Assembly: GCA_963575745.1 (NCBI GenBank)
Contig: CAUYUJ010017849.1
Coordinates: 417,423-481,422 of the forward strand
Direction of reading: 5' to 3'
Source: Prorocentrum cordatum
Taxonomy: Eukaryota; Sar; Dinophyceae; Prorocentrales; Prorocentraceae
DNA length: 64,000 nt
The notes under the pieces: generated by a model
Databases searched by the model: none
What the model saw: only the letters and a program-made list of their open reading frames with translations
What the model was told of the DNA's origin: nothing
Shown here: positions 21,847 through 30,243 of the stretch, piece after piece
How the letters are laid out: every line of letters begins with the position of its first letter
Position numbering within the stretch: the first letter of the stretch is position 1
Translations under genes and position numbers: made by a program

Positions 21847-22137
21847 GAAGAAGAATAAGGACTTCTACCTGCAACTGCACTCCTTCGCCTGTCTGTCTTT
21901 TTGCTCGCGCTCTGCAAACAAATTCGGTACACAGCCTGGCTCAAGCACAAATCAAGCTGCTCAAGATATCGTGATATCAAGAATTATGCTTTGAAAGTGC
22001 GGCTGGGTACAATGACAGATATTATGAGCAGCTTGGGTTCAACAAGCTTTCTGCCTTTACGGCGTCTTCAGGAATCGAACCCTAAAACGGCTATGGAATG
22101 TTTAAGCTTATAAGGTCCACCACATTCCCCGACCAGC

Positions 22138-23739
22138 CTACCCGCGAATGTGTGAAATTATGTTACGGCTATTGGTACAAGCAAATCTGACTGACTGGGC
22201 CGTTAGGTGTCTCTGTACGTGTGCAGGGATAGAGACGCACTGTTTCACCCTACACCACGCCTGTCGGTGGTGTGGGAGCACTAATGTAAGCACGCGTGCC
22301 TGCTCGGTGTCCGAAGCCCGAGCCTCCACCTGAGCGTGCAAGCCTAGATACAACATGCGATTCGAAGGGTCGAGTCCTCGAATGGCCCGGCGCCATTGTT
22401 GCCCCGAGTAACCCCTAGATATGATTAGCTGGCCGAATTGTGCTAAATCGGCCATGGCCCGCGAAGCATCCGCATTGTGAGTGATACGACGTTTTGCTTC
22501 CTGTCGTATCCACGAAAAGGCCAAAGAAGGGGCATGATGGCTACTCTGGGGGATGTACGCGTGAGGATTGCTAGGCTTGCAATACAGAGAAACGTCCAGG
22601 ATACCCGAATGGACCCATCTCCCAGTCTTGCTAAACTGAAGGTCCAAAAACACAGCCTTAGACCGGGACGTGGCAAATTTATACACGAAATGGCACTGAC
22701 CTAGCGGGGTACAGCATGGGGTATTCAGAAGGGCTTCGAGTCGTAACAGCTCCCTGTCGGACCCAACCCATACAAATAATCCGTCATCGAGGTATCTCGA
22801 CCACGATTTTGCCAGGATGCCCGGGTGCTCTTGGATGCCACGATGTTTTTCGTAGTAATAAGCGCTTATGGCTGCTACCTGGGGGGCGCAATCCAATCCC
22901 ATTGCCACGCCGCGCCGTTGGCGGAATGGCAAACCGTCGAATCTGAAATAATTATGGTTTAACAGATGCTGTAGGATGTACAGGATCAGATCTTTGATGG
23001 GGCCGTTGATGTAGGAAGCGTACATATGAATGGCCCACGACGTTGCCTGGACGCAGAAATCCACGTTGATATTCAGAAAGAAATCTTTTATGTCGAACTC
23101 GACCAACACCGACTCTGGAGGAACCTCTAGGCTCTCATACGTATGGATAGTCTGTTTAGAGCTGCAAGTAACTCCAGGGAGTTTTTCCACTATGGGTTGA
23201 AGGAGCTGCGCAATCCAAAACGCTGCTGGTTTCCTCCAGTCCCCTACGGAATTGATAATGGGTCGTACTGGTATCGTCTCCGTGGGGTATTGTCTCAGGG
23301 ACTGCATGCGCTTCATATCGATGTCACTCTGCTTGTGTAGCTTGTACGTGCCTTGGAACTTGGCGTAGAAGAAAAGTTTCACGCCTGTCCGCATATCCCG
23401 CAAGAGGGTCGCCCAACCACCAAAAATGAAGTAGAAGATGCGATGGGCCCAAATTCCTGGTATGCCGGAGTGGTCTTTCAGCCAAGGTCCAAAACGTTCG
23501 AATATATAATTCCACTCTGTAAGGGCGGCTCTTTCGTGATCAGGGTCAAGGAGGGGTTGGTAGAAAGTGTCGTCGGCTGAAAACCACCAGAAAAAGCGCC
23601 ACATGCAGAATATGGCCACCACCATCTTCGGCACGGGGGGCTGCGCGACTAGCGCCGCCACGAAGGCCAAAAACGCCAGCAACGGTGCCCGAAGGAGCAC
23701 CGCGAGGGGGAATATTGAGGGCTCCGCGCAGGGCGTCAC
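22138..23739 (-). CDS. Penelope-like reverse transcriptase
   Basis: This is a 533-codon open frame without internal stops. It starts inside the right-hand direct repeat (first ~55 residues hydrophobic) and continues into unique sequence at 23575. RT motifs in order are RPIINSVGDWRKPAAFWIAQ, motif A FDIKDFFLNI, RRGVAMGLDCAP (motif B), RYLDDGLFVW (catalytic YxDD, about residues 315-320) and FLDLQF. The downstream YCKPSNPHAYIPQSSHHAP block matches the K-P-x-x-x-H-x-Y-x-x-x-S-x-H signature of Penelope RTs. The C-terminus (to ISHIRG) has no recognisable GIY-YIG nuclease, so it resembles endonuclease-deficient Penelope-like elements or has lost that domain. The true start is uncertain; the annotated first codon lies in repeat sequence. 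Confidence 0.8.
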   Translation of the reverse strand: MTPCAEPSIFPLAVLLRAPLLAFLAFVAALVAQPPVPKMVVAIFCMWRFFWWFSADDTFYQPLLDPDHERAALTEWNYIFERFGPWLKDHSGIPGIWAHRIFYFIFGGWATLLRDMRTGVKLFFYAKFQGTYKLHKQSDIDMKRMQSLRQYPTETIPVRPIINSVGDWRKPAAFWIAQLLQPIVEKLPGVTCSSKQTIHTYESLEVPPESVLVEFDIKDFFLNINVDFCVQATSWAIHMYASYINGPIKDLILYILQHLLNHNYFRFDGLPFRQRRGVAMGLDCAPQVAAISAYYYEKHRGIQEHPGILAKSWSRYLDDGLFVWVGSDRELLRLEALLNTPCCTPLGQCHFVYKFATSRSKAVFLDLQFSKTGRWVHSGILDVSLYCKPSNPHAYIPQSSHHAPSLAFSWIRQEAKRRITHNADASRAMADLAQFGQLIISRGYSGQQWRRAIRGLDPSNRMLYLGLHAQVEARASDTEQARVLTLVLPHHRQAWCRVKQCVSIPAHVQRHLTAQSVRFACTNSRNIISHIRG

Positions 23740-24235
23740 CGGCAGGGTGCCCAGCGATGTCCATCTCGTAGATTATGAAGTCCACTATTTCGCAATCCTA
23801 AGGCTTCACTACGATCTGGCATTGTTTGAAGACCGCAAGGATACACCGAGTGCTGCACGTTGCCACCGCCATCTTCGTCATGGTCCACACCTTCAGGCTC
23901 CGCGCGAAGTTCACCGTTGTCGCCTCTGCCTGCTGCGCCACCGTGATCCTGCGTATCCACAGTGCCTGGGCTCACGGAGAACGGCGGCGCAGTGGTGTTG
24001 CACGGGAATTGCGGGACGGGCGGGAGGAACAAGCCAACGCCAGCAGCCAGAGGCTTCGCGATCCTTTCGGTCATCTATTCGCGAGTCTTCTTGGGAGGTC
24101 GAACTCTGTGCTGGGCGCCGCCACCGCCATGACGAGCTGCCGCAGCCCATGGATCACAACCAGGTTCCACCCACAGAGGAACACTCATAAGGTCACGCCG
24201 TCGCAGCCGAGTGCCGCCCCGGTCATTACCGCCTC
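23576..24235 (-). repeat. Direct repeat, right copy (5' side of the element)
   Basis: The second 660-bp copy contains the apparent start of the RT frame. At its right edge (24235/24236) a hydrophobic minus-strand frame (NPLMIAIMATMMLTV, then EAVMTGAAL) runs through the boundary without a break. This may be chance, or may mean that this copy is part of the original locus. Confidence 0.92.
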
Positions 24236-25014
24236 CACTGTCAGCATCATCGTCGCCATGATCGCGATCATCAGGGGGTTGAAGGTGCTGCATAGGTTGT
24301 GCCAAAATCCGCTTGAAGGAAAAACATGCGACGATCCAGTCGAAGTAGTCTTAGTATAGCCATGATCGGCGGCAACTGCCTCAGCGAGAGTGTGAAGAAG
24401 GGACTGAGAAACCATGACCGCCTGACCATTCAGCATGGACGCGTCCACCTGCAGCAGCAGAGCGAAGTTGACGATAGCGTTCTCCCAATGTGTGTTCAGC
24501 CGCACACGGCACTGACGTCCTGCCACCAGATGGGCTCCCAGCCATGCGAGACGGGAGGCGGAAACCATCGGCCGCGGGAGGGGGGACGCGGCCGCGCGAA
24601 GCAGAGGAGGCGGAAGAGTGGCCGCGCACGCGGCCCAGTGGCCCCTGGGACCCTCAAGTGCTGGACCCACGATGGCTAGGAGGAGGAGGAGGCGGAGGAG
24701 GAGGGGGAGGAGGAAGAGGAGGAGGAGGAGGAGGAGGAGGAAGAGGAGGAGGACGAGGGAACTGGAAGAGGAGCTTTCCCCCATTGCGCTGGCCACCTCC
24801 ACCACCTCCACCTTCTCGGGGTCCGGGCTCCTGTAGGACACCCGGCCCACGCGGCTGGGCGCCGGGCCCGACCGAGCCCGCGGCGGGCTCTGGAACGCGC
24901 CCGGGCTGGGCGCGAAGCCCTCGCTCGAGGCGTCGCCGGCGGCAGCGCCTCGCGAGGCGCCCGGCTGGAACTCGTCGGGAGTGCGGGCGCCCCCCACCTT
25001 CAGATCGGGGGCGC
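24236..25014 (-). CDS. Possible host exons, function unknown
   Basis: Two coherent minus-strand segments flank a (TCC)n tract (minus sense) at about 24677-24760. The upstream one, about 25000-24790, reads SSEGFAPSPGAFQSPPRARS and then PDPEKVEVVEVASAMG. The downstream one, about 24560-24236, reads LLQVDASMLNGQAVMVSQSL and HTLAEAVAADHGYTKTT, then a hydrophobic segment. The triplet tract between them would then be intronic. No splice sites were fixed and no family is recognised. Confidence 0.25.
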
Positions 25015-25187
25015 GCAAACATGGATTAGCGATCCATGGATTTGGCGCGCGGTCGCCAAATCCATGGATCGGGGGAAGTGCCCTCCCTAAAATACGGCCG
25101 GTGCCGCCTCGTTCGGCGGCGGAAATCCGCGATTTCCCATGGATACGGGACCCGTCGCTAATCCACGCCCTCTTGATCCATGTTTGC
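25015..25187 (+). mobile_element. Foldback element family 1, copy 2
   Basis: 173 bp with perfect 12-nt terminal inverted repeats GCAAACATGGAT and ATCCATGTTTGC. Inside is a second inverted pair, GGATTAGCGA/TCGCTAATCC. A central hairpin has 18-bp arms (25030-25047 and 25054-25071) and a 6-nt loop. It matches 10346-10513. There is no protein-coding capacity. Confidence 0.87.
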
Positions 25188-25198
25188 GATCGCCTGAT

Positions 25199-25890
25199 CC
25201 GAGTAGGAGATCGACTACAACATCGATTCAGCACAACAAATTGAAGTGCTCGTCGGAGCTGCGAGAAAATGCGCTGAGCCCTCGTGGACCTACGAAGATT
25301 CTGCACGCTTGCCTGTAGATTCGACGAACATGTCAAGCCTGGGGTGGATCGAGGTTGTAGTCGATATCCTCTCCTAACCTCGTCGGCGACCACGCGCAAA
25401 TCCCACCCGCTCCCCCTGCTCTGGGGGTCCCACAATATGACTCCTGGGGGGCTCCGTCACGCTCGGGGTCAGGACATCGCCTCTTTGGAGGCACCGCGAC
25501 ATGGAGGGGGAGGGCTTTCTCCGTCCTTCGAGTAGGAGACCGACTACAGAATTGATTCACGCCAAGAATTTAACGGGCGAGCAACGGTATCATGTAAACT
25601 TTTCCGCAGTCGGGGGTGCCTGTCCCAATGCGGCTGGAACAATTATACCCTTCTGGTGGCACGTCAAGGTATAAGCTTTCCAGCCGCCCTGGGGCAACAC
25701 CCCCGACAGCGGAAAAGCTTAGTTTGTACCGTTCTTCGCCCGCTGCTAAAGAAATTTGCTCGCCGAATCTGTAACACATGCGCAAACTTTTCGTAGATCT
25801 ACAACTGTTGTACGCATGTGCTTGCAGATTCTGCTCAGATTTCCACTTTGGGGCAAATCAGTGCTGCAGTCAATCTCCTGCTCGAGCGAG
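25199..25890. repeat. Cluster of foldback repeats sharing a terminal motif
   Basis: The motif GAGTAGGAGATCGACTAC and its variants occur four times, in alternating orientation: plus near 25199 and 25529, minus near 25360 and 25870. Paired, they bound two palindromic units, about 25199-25378 and 25529-25890. The second encloses a long imperfect hairpin (about 25564-25760) with AACTTTTCCGCAGTCGGGGG facing CCCCCGACAGCGGAAAAGCT. No coding sequence is seen. Confidence 0.7.
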
Positions 25891-26544
25891 GCTTCCTCGT
25901 GTCTGGGGTAGCTGCGTTGCGGTCGGTTCGTGTGACGACCCTGGCGATCATGGTGGAGGGCGGAGTGCCCCTGCCGCGCGTCCACTTCTTCCCCGCTTGG
26001 ACTTTGCCTGCAGCGGAGGCCCGATCGCAAGAAAGACCTCTCACAAGAGGCCCAACCCAGAGGCCCAGGGGACGTCCATGGACCTTCGGTGCGGGGACTC
26101 CACGCTCTCCGCCGCAAGCCCATCGAGACCCGAGAAGCCCAGGGCACCCTGGAGAGGCAAGCAGGGTGCTTCTTGGCAGGGGCCTCCACTGCAAAAGGGG
26201 GTCCCACTCGTGGGCGAGAGGTGCCGGCGGGTGCGGGGTCCTCCGCGGCCTGCGCTCCTCGGCCTGCCCGTGCAGCGCCGAGCAGCGCCGAGAGAGGCAG
26301 AGCAAGGGGCGAGGCAGCGCCGCGCAGTGCCAAACCATGCACATCAGCGCAAAGAACTGCCAAGCGATGCCCGACCCTACCATGCAGCGACAAGCAATCG
26401 CAGGTAGTGCCTACCTAGCAGGGCGAGGCAAGCCAAGCACGGCGGGGCAGTGCCAGGCAATGCCTTGCGTTCCATTGCTTTGCCGTGCTCAGAACTGAGG
26501 TAGTCTGCTTTGGGGAAAAAACCTTGATTTGGGCCGCCCTGGAT
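25891..26544. other. No gene recognised; short GCAAG/GCAGT-rich stretch
   Basis: From about 26270 to 26480 the sequence is built from degenerate GCAG, GCAAG and GCCAAGC words. The remainder is unique and no gene is supported. Confidence 0.35.
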
Positions 26545-26640
26545 TCAGTAAGCATAACAGCAGAAATTGTGGGAACAGACTTTGAAGGAAACCTGCCGCA
26601 GCGTGGAACCGTGTGGGGGGGGGCGGGGGCGGATACGTAC

Positions 26641-26998
26641 CGCAGTGACGTGTGGACCCGCTAAAATGATGTTCGGATATGGTCGTAGGGCCTCGTCCAC
26701 TGTGGCACCGGACGCCTCCTTGTTGGCGTCGAAATCCACAAATCCGTCAAAACTGCTGACGTCGATCTCTTCCCAGACGCCCTCGAGGCCCTCGATGGTG
26801 TCCCAGATGTCCTTCGGATCATACTGGCCGCCCCCGGCGTCCTGCTCACTCTGGCCCCGCGCCTCCATGACCAATTTGTAGGCCGACATGACCCTTCCGA
26901 ATCGCTGCGTCGCTAGAGGATCGTCCGGCCTTTTGTCCGGATGGTCCGTTTTCACCAGCTCCCGGAAGCGCCTCTTGATGGCTGGCCGAGACGAGCCT
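26641..26998 (-). CDS. Exon of a J-domain (DnaJ/Hsp40) protein
   Basis: This 358-nt exon encodes helices II-IV of a J domain: AIKRRFRELVKTDHPDKRPD carries the invariant His-Pro-Asp, and ATQRFGRVMSAYKLVME follows. After it comes an acidic tail (GQYDPKDIWDTIEGLEGVWE). The HPD motif stimulates Hsp70 ATPase, so the protein is a probable Hsp70 co-chaperone. Splice signals are visible on the minus strand: an acceptor AG at 27000-26999 and a donor GTACGT at 26640-26635. Helix I, with its usual Tyr-x-x-Leu start, is not in this exon and would be upstream, so the gene is partial here. The upstream intron would contain the triplet tract and probably LINE C. The compartment cannot be inferred. Confidence 0.75.
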
Positions 26999-27043
26999 CT
27001 GGGCGCCGAAATGGGTATGGAAAAAACATGGATACGACGCCCA

Positions 27044-27130
27044 AGGAGGAGGAGGAGGAAGATGAGGAGGAACATGAGGAGGAAAAGGAGGAGGAGGAGG
27101 AGGAGGAGGAGGAGGAGGAGGAGGAGGCGG
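27044..27130. repeat. (GGA)n tract in the probable intron of the J-domain gene
   Basis: About 85 bp of GGA/GAG with AAG and AAC interruptions. It lies between the J-domain exon and the 3' end of LINE C. Confidence 0.92.
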
Positions 27131-27156
27131 AGCGTCCTCTGGAATGTCAGAACTCC

Positions 27157-29716
27157 TTACCTAGCCACTCTACGGGCCCTTCGGGCCGAATTGCCTCCAG
27201 AAGGGAGGTCCACAGCTTGACGCGCAGCCCTGGCGATCGAACGGGCGACCGCGGCAGGAACCGCTCCGCTGCTGCCCTCTCGCTTCTCAAGATGGAGAAG
27301 ACGGTGCAAGTGGAACATCAACGCCACTCCTCGAGTCGAATCCAGCGTGGGGACGACGAGGGCAAGGGCAGAGAGCGGGTCACTGGGCAACGGACGACCT
27401 AGGGCCACCCGCACCAGCTCACGAAAGTGTTGACACCAGAAATAGTGCTTCAGGCTATCTGGGGCATCACAACCCAGACAGCACCTACGGTCCCGATTCT
27501 GGAGACGGGTGTCAGTGGCCCATCCCCCGAGCCAAGTCCTGATGCATGCGCACCTCCAACTCGGGGGCGCACGCATCAGTACCTGCTCCACGTCGTGCCA
27601 CACTACAGCCGCAGCCTCCAGAGGGGGGCACTCCGAACCATTTGGGGAGCCTCTCCGAAATTAGGCCCCTCAGATCCCCATCCCTGGAGGCCCGCAGGCC
27701 CACTAAAAGTTCACGCTGAAGACGCCTCCTCCGCCCGTCCTCCCACCGCCCCGCCCCACCCTGGCTAGAGGAAAGGAGAGGTGGAGAGCCGCTCTTTTCG
27801 AGCAGCTCGCGCCCCGCCACCTCCGCACGCGCCAGCGTGACGGCGGGGGCGGGCGACTCCCACCAGGATGGCCAGGGCTGGCCTGTCGTGCACCGCACCA
27901 GCGGCAGCCTGCGCGAGGCCACCTCGCTCAGGTGCGCAGCAGCCCTCCGCCAGGTTTCGAGCGTCGAGAGGGCCGAGCGCATGAGGGACGCCGCCAGGAG
28001 GTCAGACGTTGGCACACATCTTGGGCCCCCCAGCGTCTCGAGGTCGAAGAACGTGTTCTTCTTGAACAGGCTTCCCGAGCATCTGGCCAGCCGGCACAGC
28101 AGGAAGCGCTCATCATCAACCAGCTCGGACGGCATCGGCCAGAGCTGCGCCTTGTAGGCCAGGACGGGCTGGCACCGTCGACTGTACTCAAAGAAGACAG
28201 CCGTCATGTCCAGTGGCGAGGCCGCGAGCGCCAGGACCCTCTCGCGCATGCGCGCAAGTGGCGCAGCCCACTGGGCCGCAAGCGATGCACCAGGGCCCAC
28301 AAGGCACCCCAGCAGCTCCACCGCCGAGGCCGCGGTGAAGGAGCCCCACCCGCAGGCCTCCCCCAGACACTTCCTCATCGCGTCCTCCACCTCCGCCGAG
28401 AACGGGGCCCAGAGCGGGACGGCCGCGCACTTCTTGGGCTGGAGCTGGAGGCCAGCGAGGCGCTCTGCGAGGCGGAAGATCCTCGCCAGGGTGCGGAGCC
28501 CCCGCCTGCAGTAGATCAGGGCCTGGATGTCATCAGCACACCAGCGGGTCATGCCAAGAGCCTTGGCCTCCAGCTGCTGCATGTGCGCCTCCACGAACGG
28601 CTGCGCGCCGATCGCGAACATCGTCCCAGAGAGCGGGTCCCCCTGCAAGATCCCGCACAGGATGACAAAGAGGACCCAGTGGCAGGGCCCCGCCTCCACG
28701 ACCTCGACGTTGGCGTAGGACTCCTTCAGCAGGTGCTCCAGGCCGAGCGGCACCGCCCACGCCTCCAGAACCCACCACATCCAGTCGTGGAGGAGCGACG
28801 GTAAGGCGTGGGCGAAGTCGAAGCTCAGGAGGGTCGGCTCCTCCCAGCCACGAGCCTTCTCCAGCGCGCACATGGAGGCGACACGGGACATCGCGTCCAG
28901 CTCCACCAGGTTATCCAAAAAGTTCCGCCCCGTGATGAAGCCACGCTGCGCCTTTGAAGCGCCACGGCCAATCATGCCCTTCAGCCTGAAGTTCACCGCG
29001 GAGGCGATGGCCTTGGGGCCCGTGGAGCGCAGCATGAGTGGTCGGGTCTCATTCGGCTTCCTGATAACCTCCATACCATCACCATCCAGCACCTTCTTCG
29101 GCGGGAAGATGGCGATGCTCATGTTGAACTCCCTACGCATGGGGCGGCCCAAGGTCATCCACCTCATGGCCGCGAGGGGCACCTCAGAGCCCGCCGAATG
29201 CATCAGCCACGCCCGCGCAGGCAGGCCATCAACCCCAGGTGCAGCAGGCCGCGCACGTCGCAGAGCCTCCTCCATGTGCATGGCCGAGGGGGGCGCCAGA
29301 GAGCTCCAGTCAACCTCCTTCATGCCGTACTCCGCGATGAAGACCTTGGAGTCCCGCTCACGACGGCACCGCTCCGAGGAGATGCCCTCGGCTGCCAGGC
29401 GCGCAGCGCGTGCAGGGGGGCAGAAGACCTCGCCCCAGTGGTTCGCCAGCGCCTCATGGATCTCGGCGGGCGAGGTGAGCAGCCTGCCGTCAGGTTCTTC
29501 CACAGCAGCGAGATGCCGCCGCGGGAGGACCGACCACAGAGCAGCACGACGTTCCAGGGCACGGCGCTGACCAAGGAGACGACGGCGATCAGAGACACGT
29601 AGCTGCTCTTCATCAGCTTCAAGCTCCGCCTGGATCTCGGCACGCCTGGCCCTGGCCACGCGCCGCTGCGCCAGGACAAAGCGTCTGAGGAACTCCGCAT
29701 GGTTCTTCAGCACCAC
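27157..29716 (-). pseudogene. LINE C: 5'-truncated reverse transcriptase with zinc knuckle
   Basis: The minus-strand frame from 29716 holds a full RT: RARPAAPGVDGLPARAW, NETRPLMLRSTGPKAIASAV, KAQRGFITGRNFLDNLVELD, LLSFDFAHALPSLLHDWMWW (motif A), GILQGDPLSGTMFAIGAQ (motif B), TRWCADDIQALIY (catalytic, about residue 394), LQLQPKKCAAVPL and LLGCLVGPGAS. The frame then shifts at a six-C run near 27630. The next frame carries a zinc knuckle, CCLGCDAPDSLKHYFWCQHF, and ends at 27157. No endonuclease precedes it: the open frame begins at a GGA/GAT simple repeat at 29718. So the copy is 5' truncated. It would be inactive alone. Confidence 0.85.
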
Positions 29717-29717
29717 C

Positions 29718-29775
29718 AGGAGGAGGAGGGGGATGATGATGATGAGGAGGAGGAGGAGGAGGAGGAAAGGGAGGA
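29718..29775. repeat. GGA/GAT triplet tract at the truncated end of LINE C
   Basis: (GGA)n with embedded GATGATGAT sits exactly where the LINE C frame begins. Confidence 0.9.
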
Positions 29776-30243
29776 CAAGACAGGACAGGACATCCGCATA
29801 AGGGGGTCAACGTCGACACATAAAAGGAGCTGTGATTACGACTAGCTAGATCCCCTGCGATGAAATTACGCCGCAGACTCAGTCTTCCCATGGGGGCCGG
29901 CAGGGGGCATACCCCGAAGCTTCAAGGGGCGAGCTCTGAAATGGTCCAGGAAGAGAGGCTCGCTACCTTGTGAGTGCGAGTCCCTCTGGGTCAGTGCGGG
30001 GGAGCAGCTGTTGGCCCTCTCCAGTGCCCATGACGATGGGGGCGCGCTGGGCGAGCAGGACTCCCAAGCAGGGGGGAGAACGACGACACGACTTCACTCG
30101 ACGCAAGGAGGGGAGGAGGGGATGCAGGAGGCCCTTTCGTACCAAGATTTGCTGGGGGGGCCTAGTTACATTCTTCCCACGACTTGCTGTGCAGGAGGAG
30201 GAGCGCAGCGTAGAGGAGAGATCCATCCGACCGACCACTGCGC
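29776..30243. other. No gene recognised; possible LINE D 3' region
   Basis: About 470 bp downstream of the LINE D stop codon (minus sense). It may be its 3' untranslated region, but no poly(A) tract or duplication marks an end. Confidence 0.35.

Larger units (their letters stand above)
21187..24235 (-). mobile_element. Penelope-like element with 660-bp terminal direct repeats
   Basis: An RT gene with Penelope-type motifs (22138-23575) lies between two direct repeats, 21187-21846 and 23576-24235. By eye these look identical, and they are offset by exactly 2389 bp at both ends. Penelope-like elements are known to carry LTR-like direct repeats that arise from tandem arrangement. Identity of the repeats and an uninterrupted RT frame suggest recent insertion. 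No GIY-YIG endonuclease motif was found. An alternative is a recent duplication of host sequence around an older RT gene. Confidence 0.65.

Noticed and set aside
21187-24235. A classical LTR retrotransposon
   Set aside because: There is no gag, protease, integrase or RNase H, and the RT has Penelope-type motifs. The repeats do not show obvious TG...CA ends or a primer-binding site.
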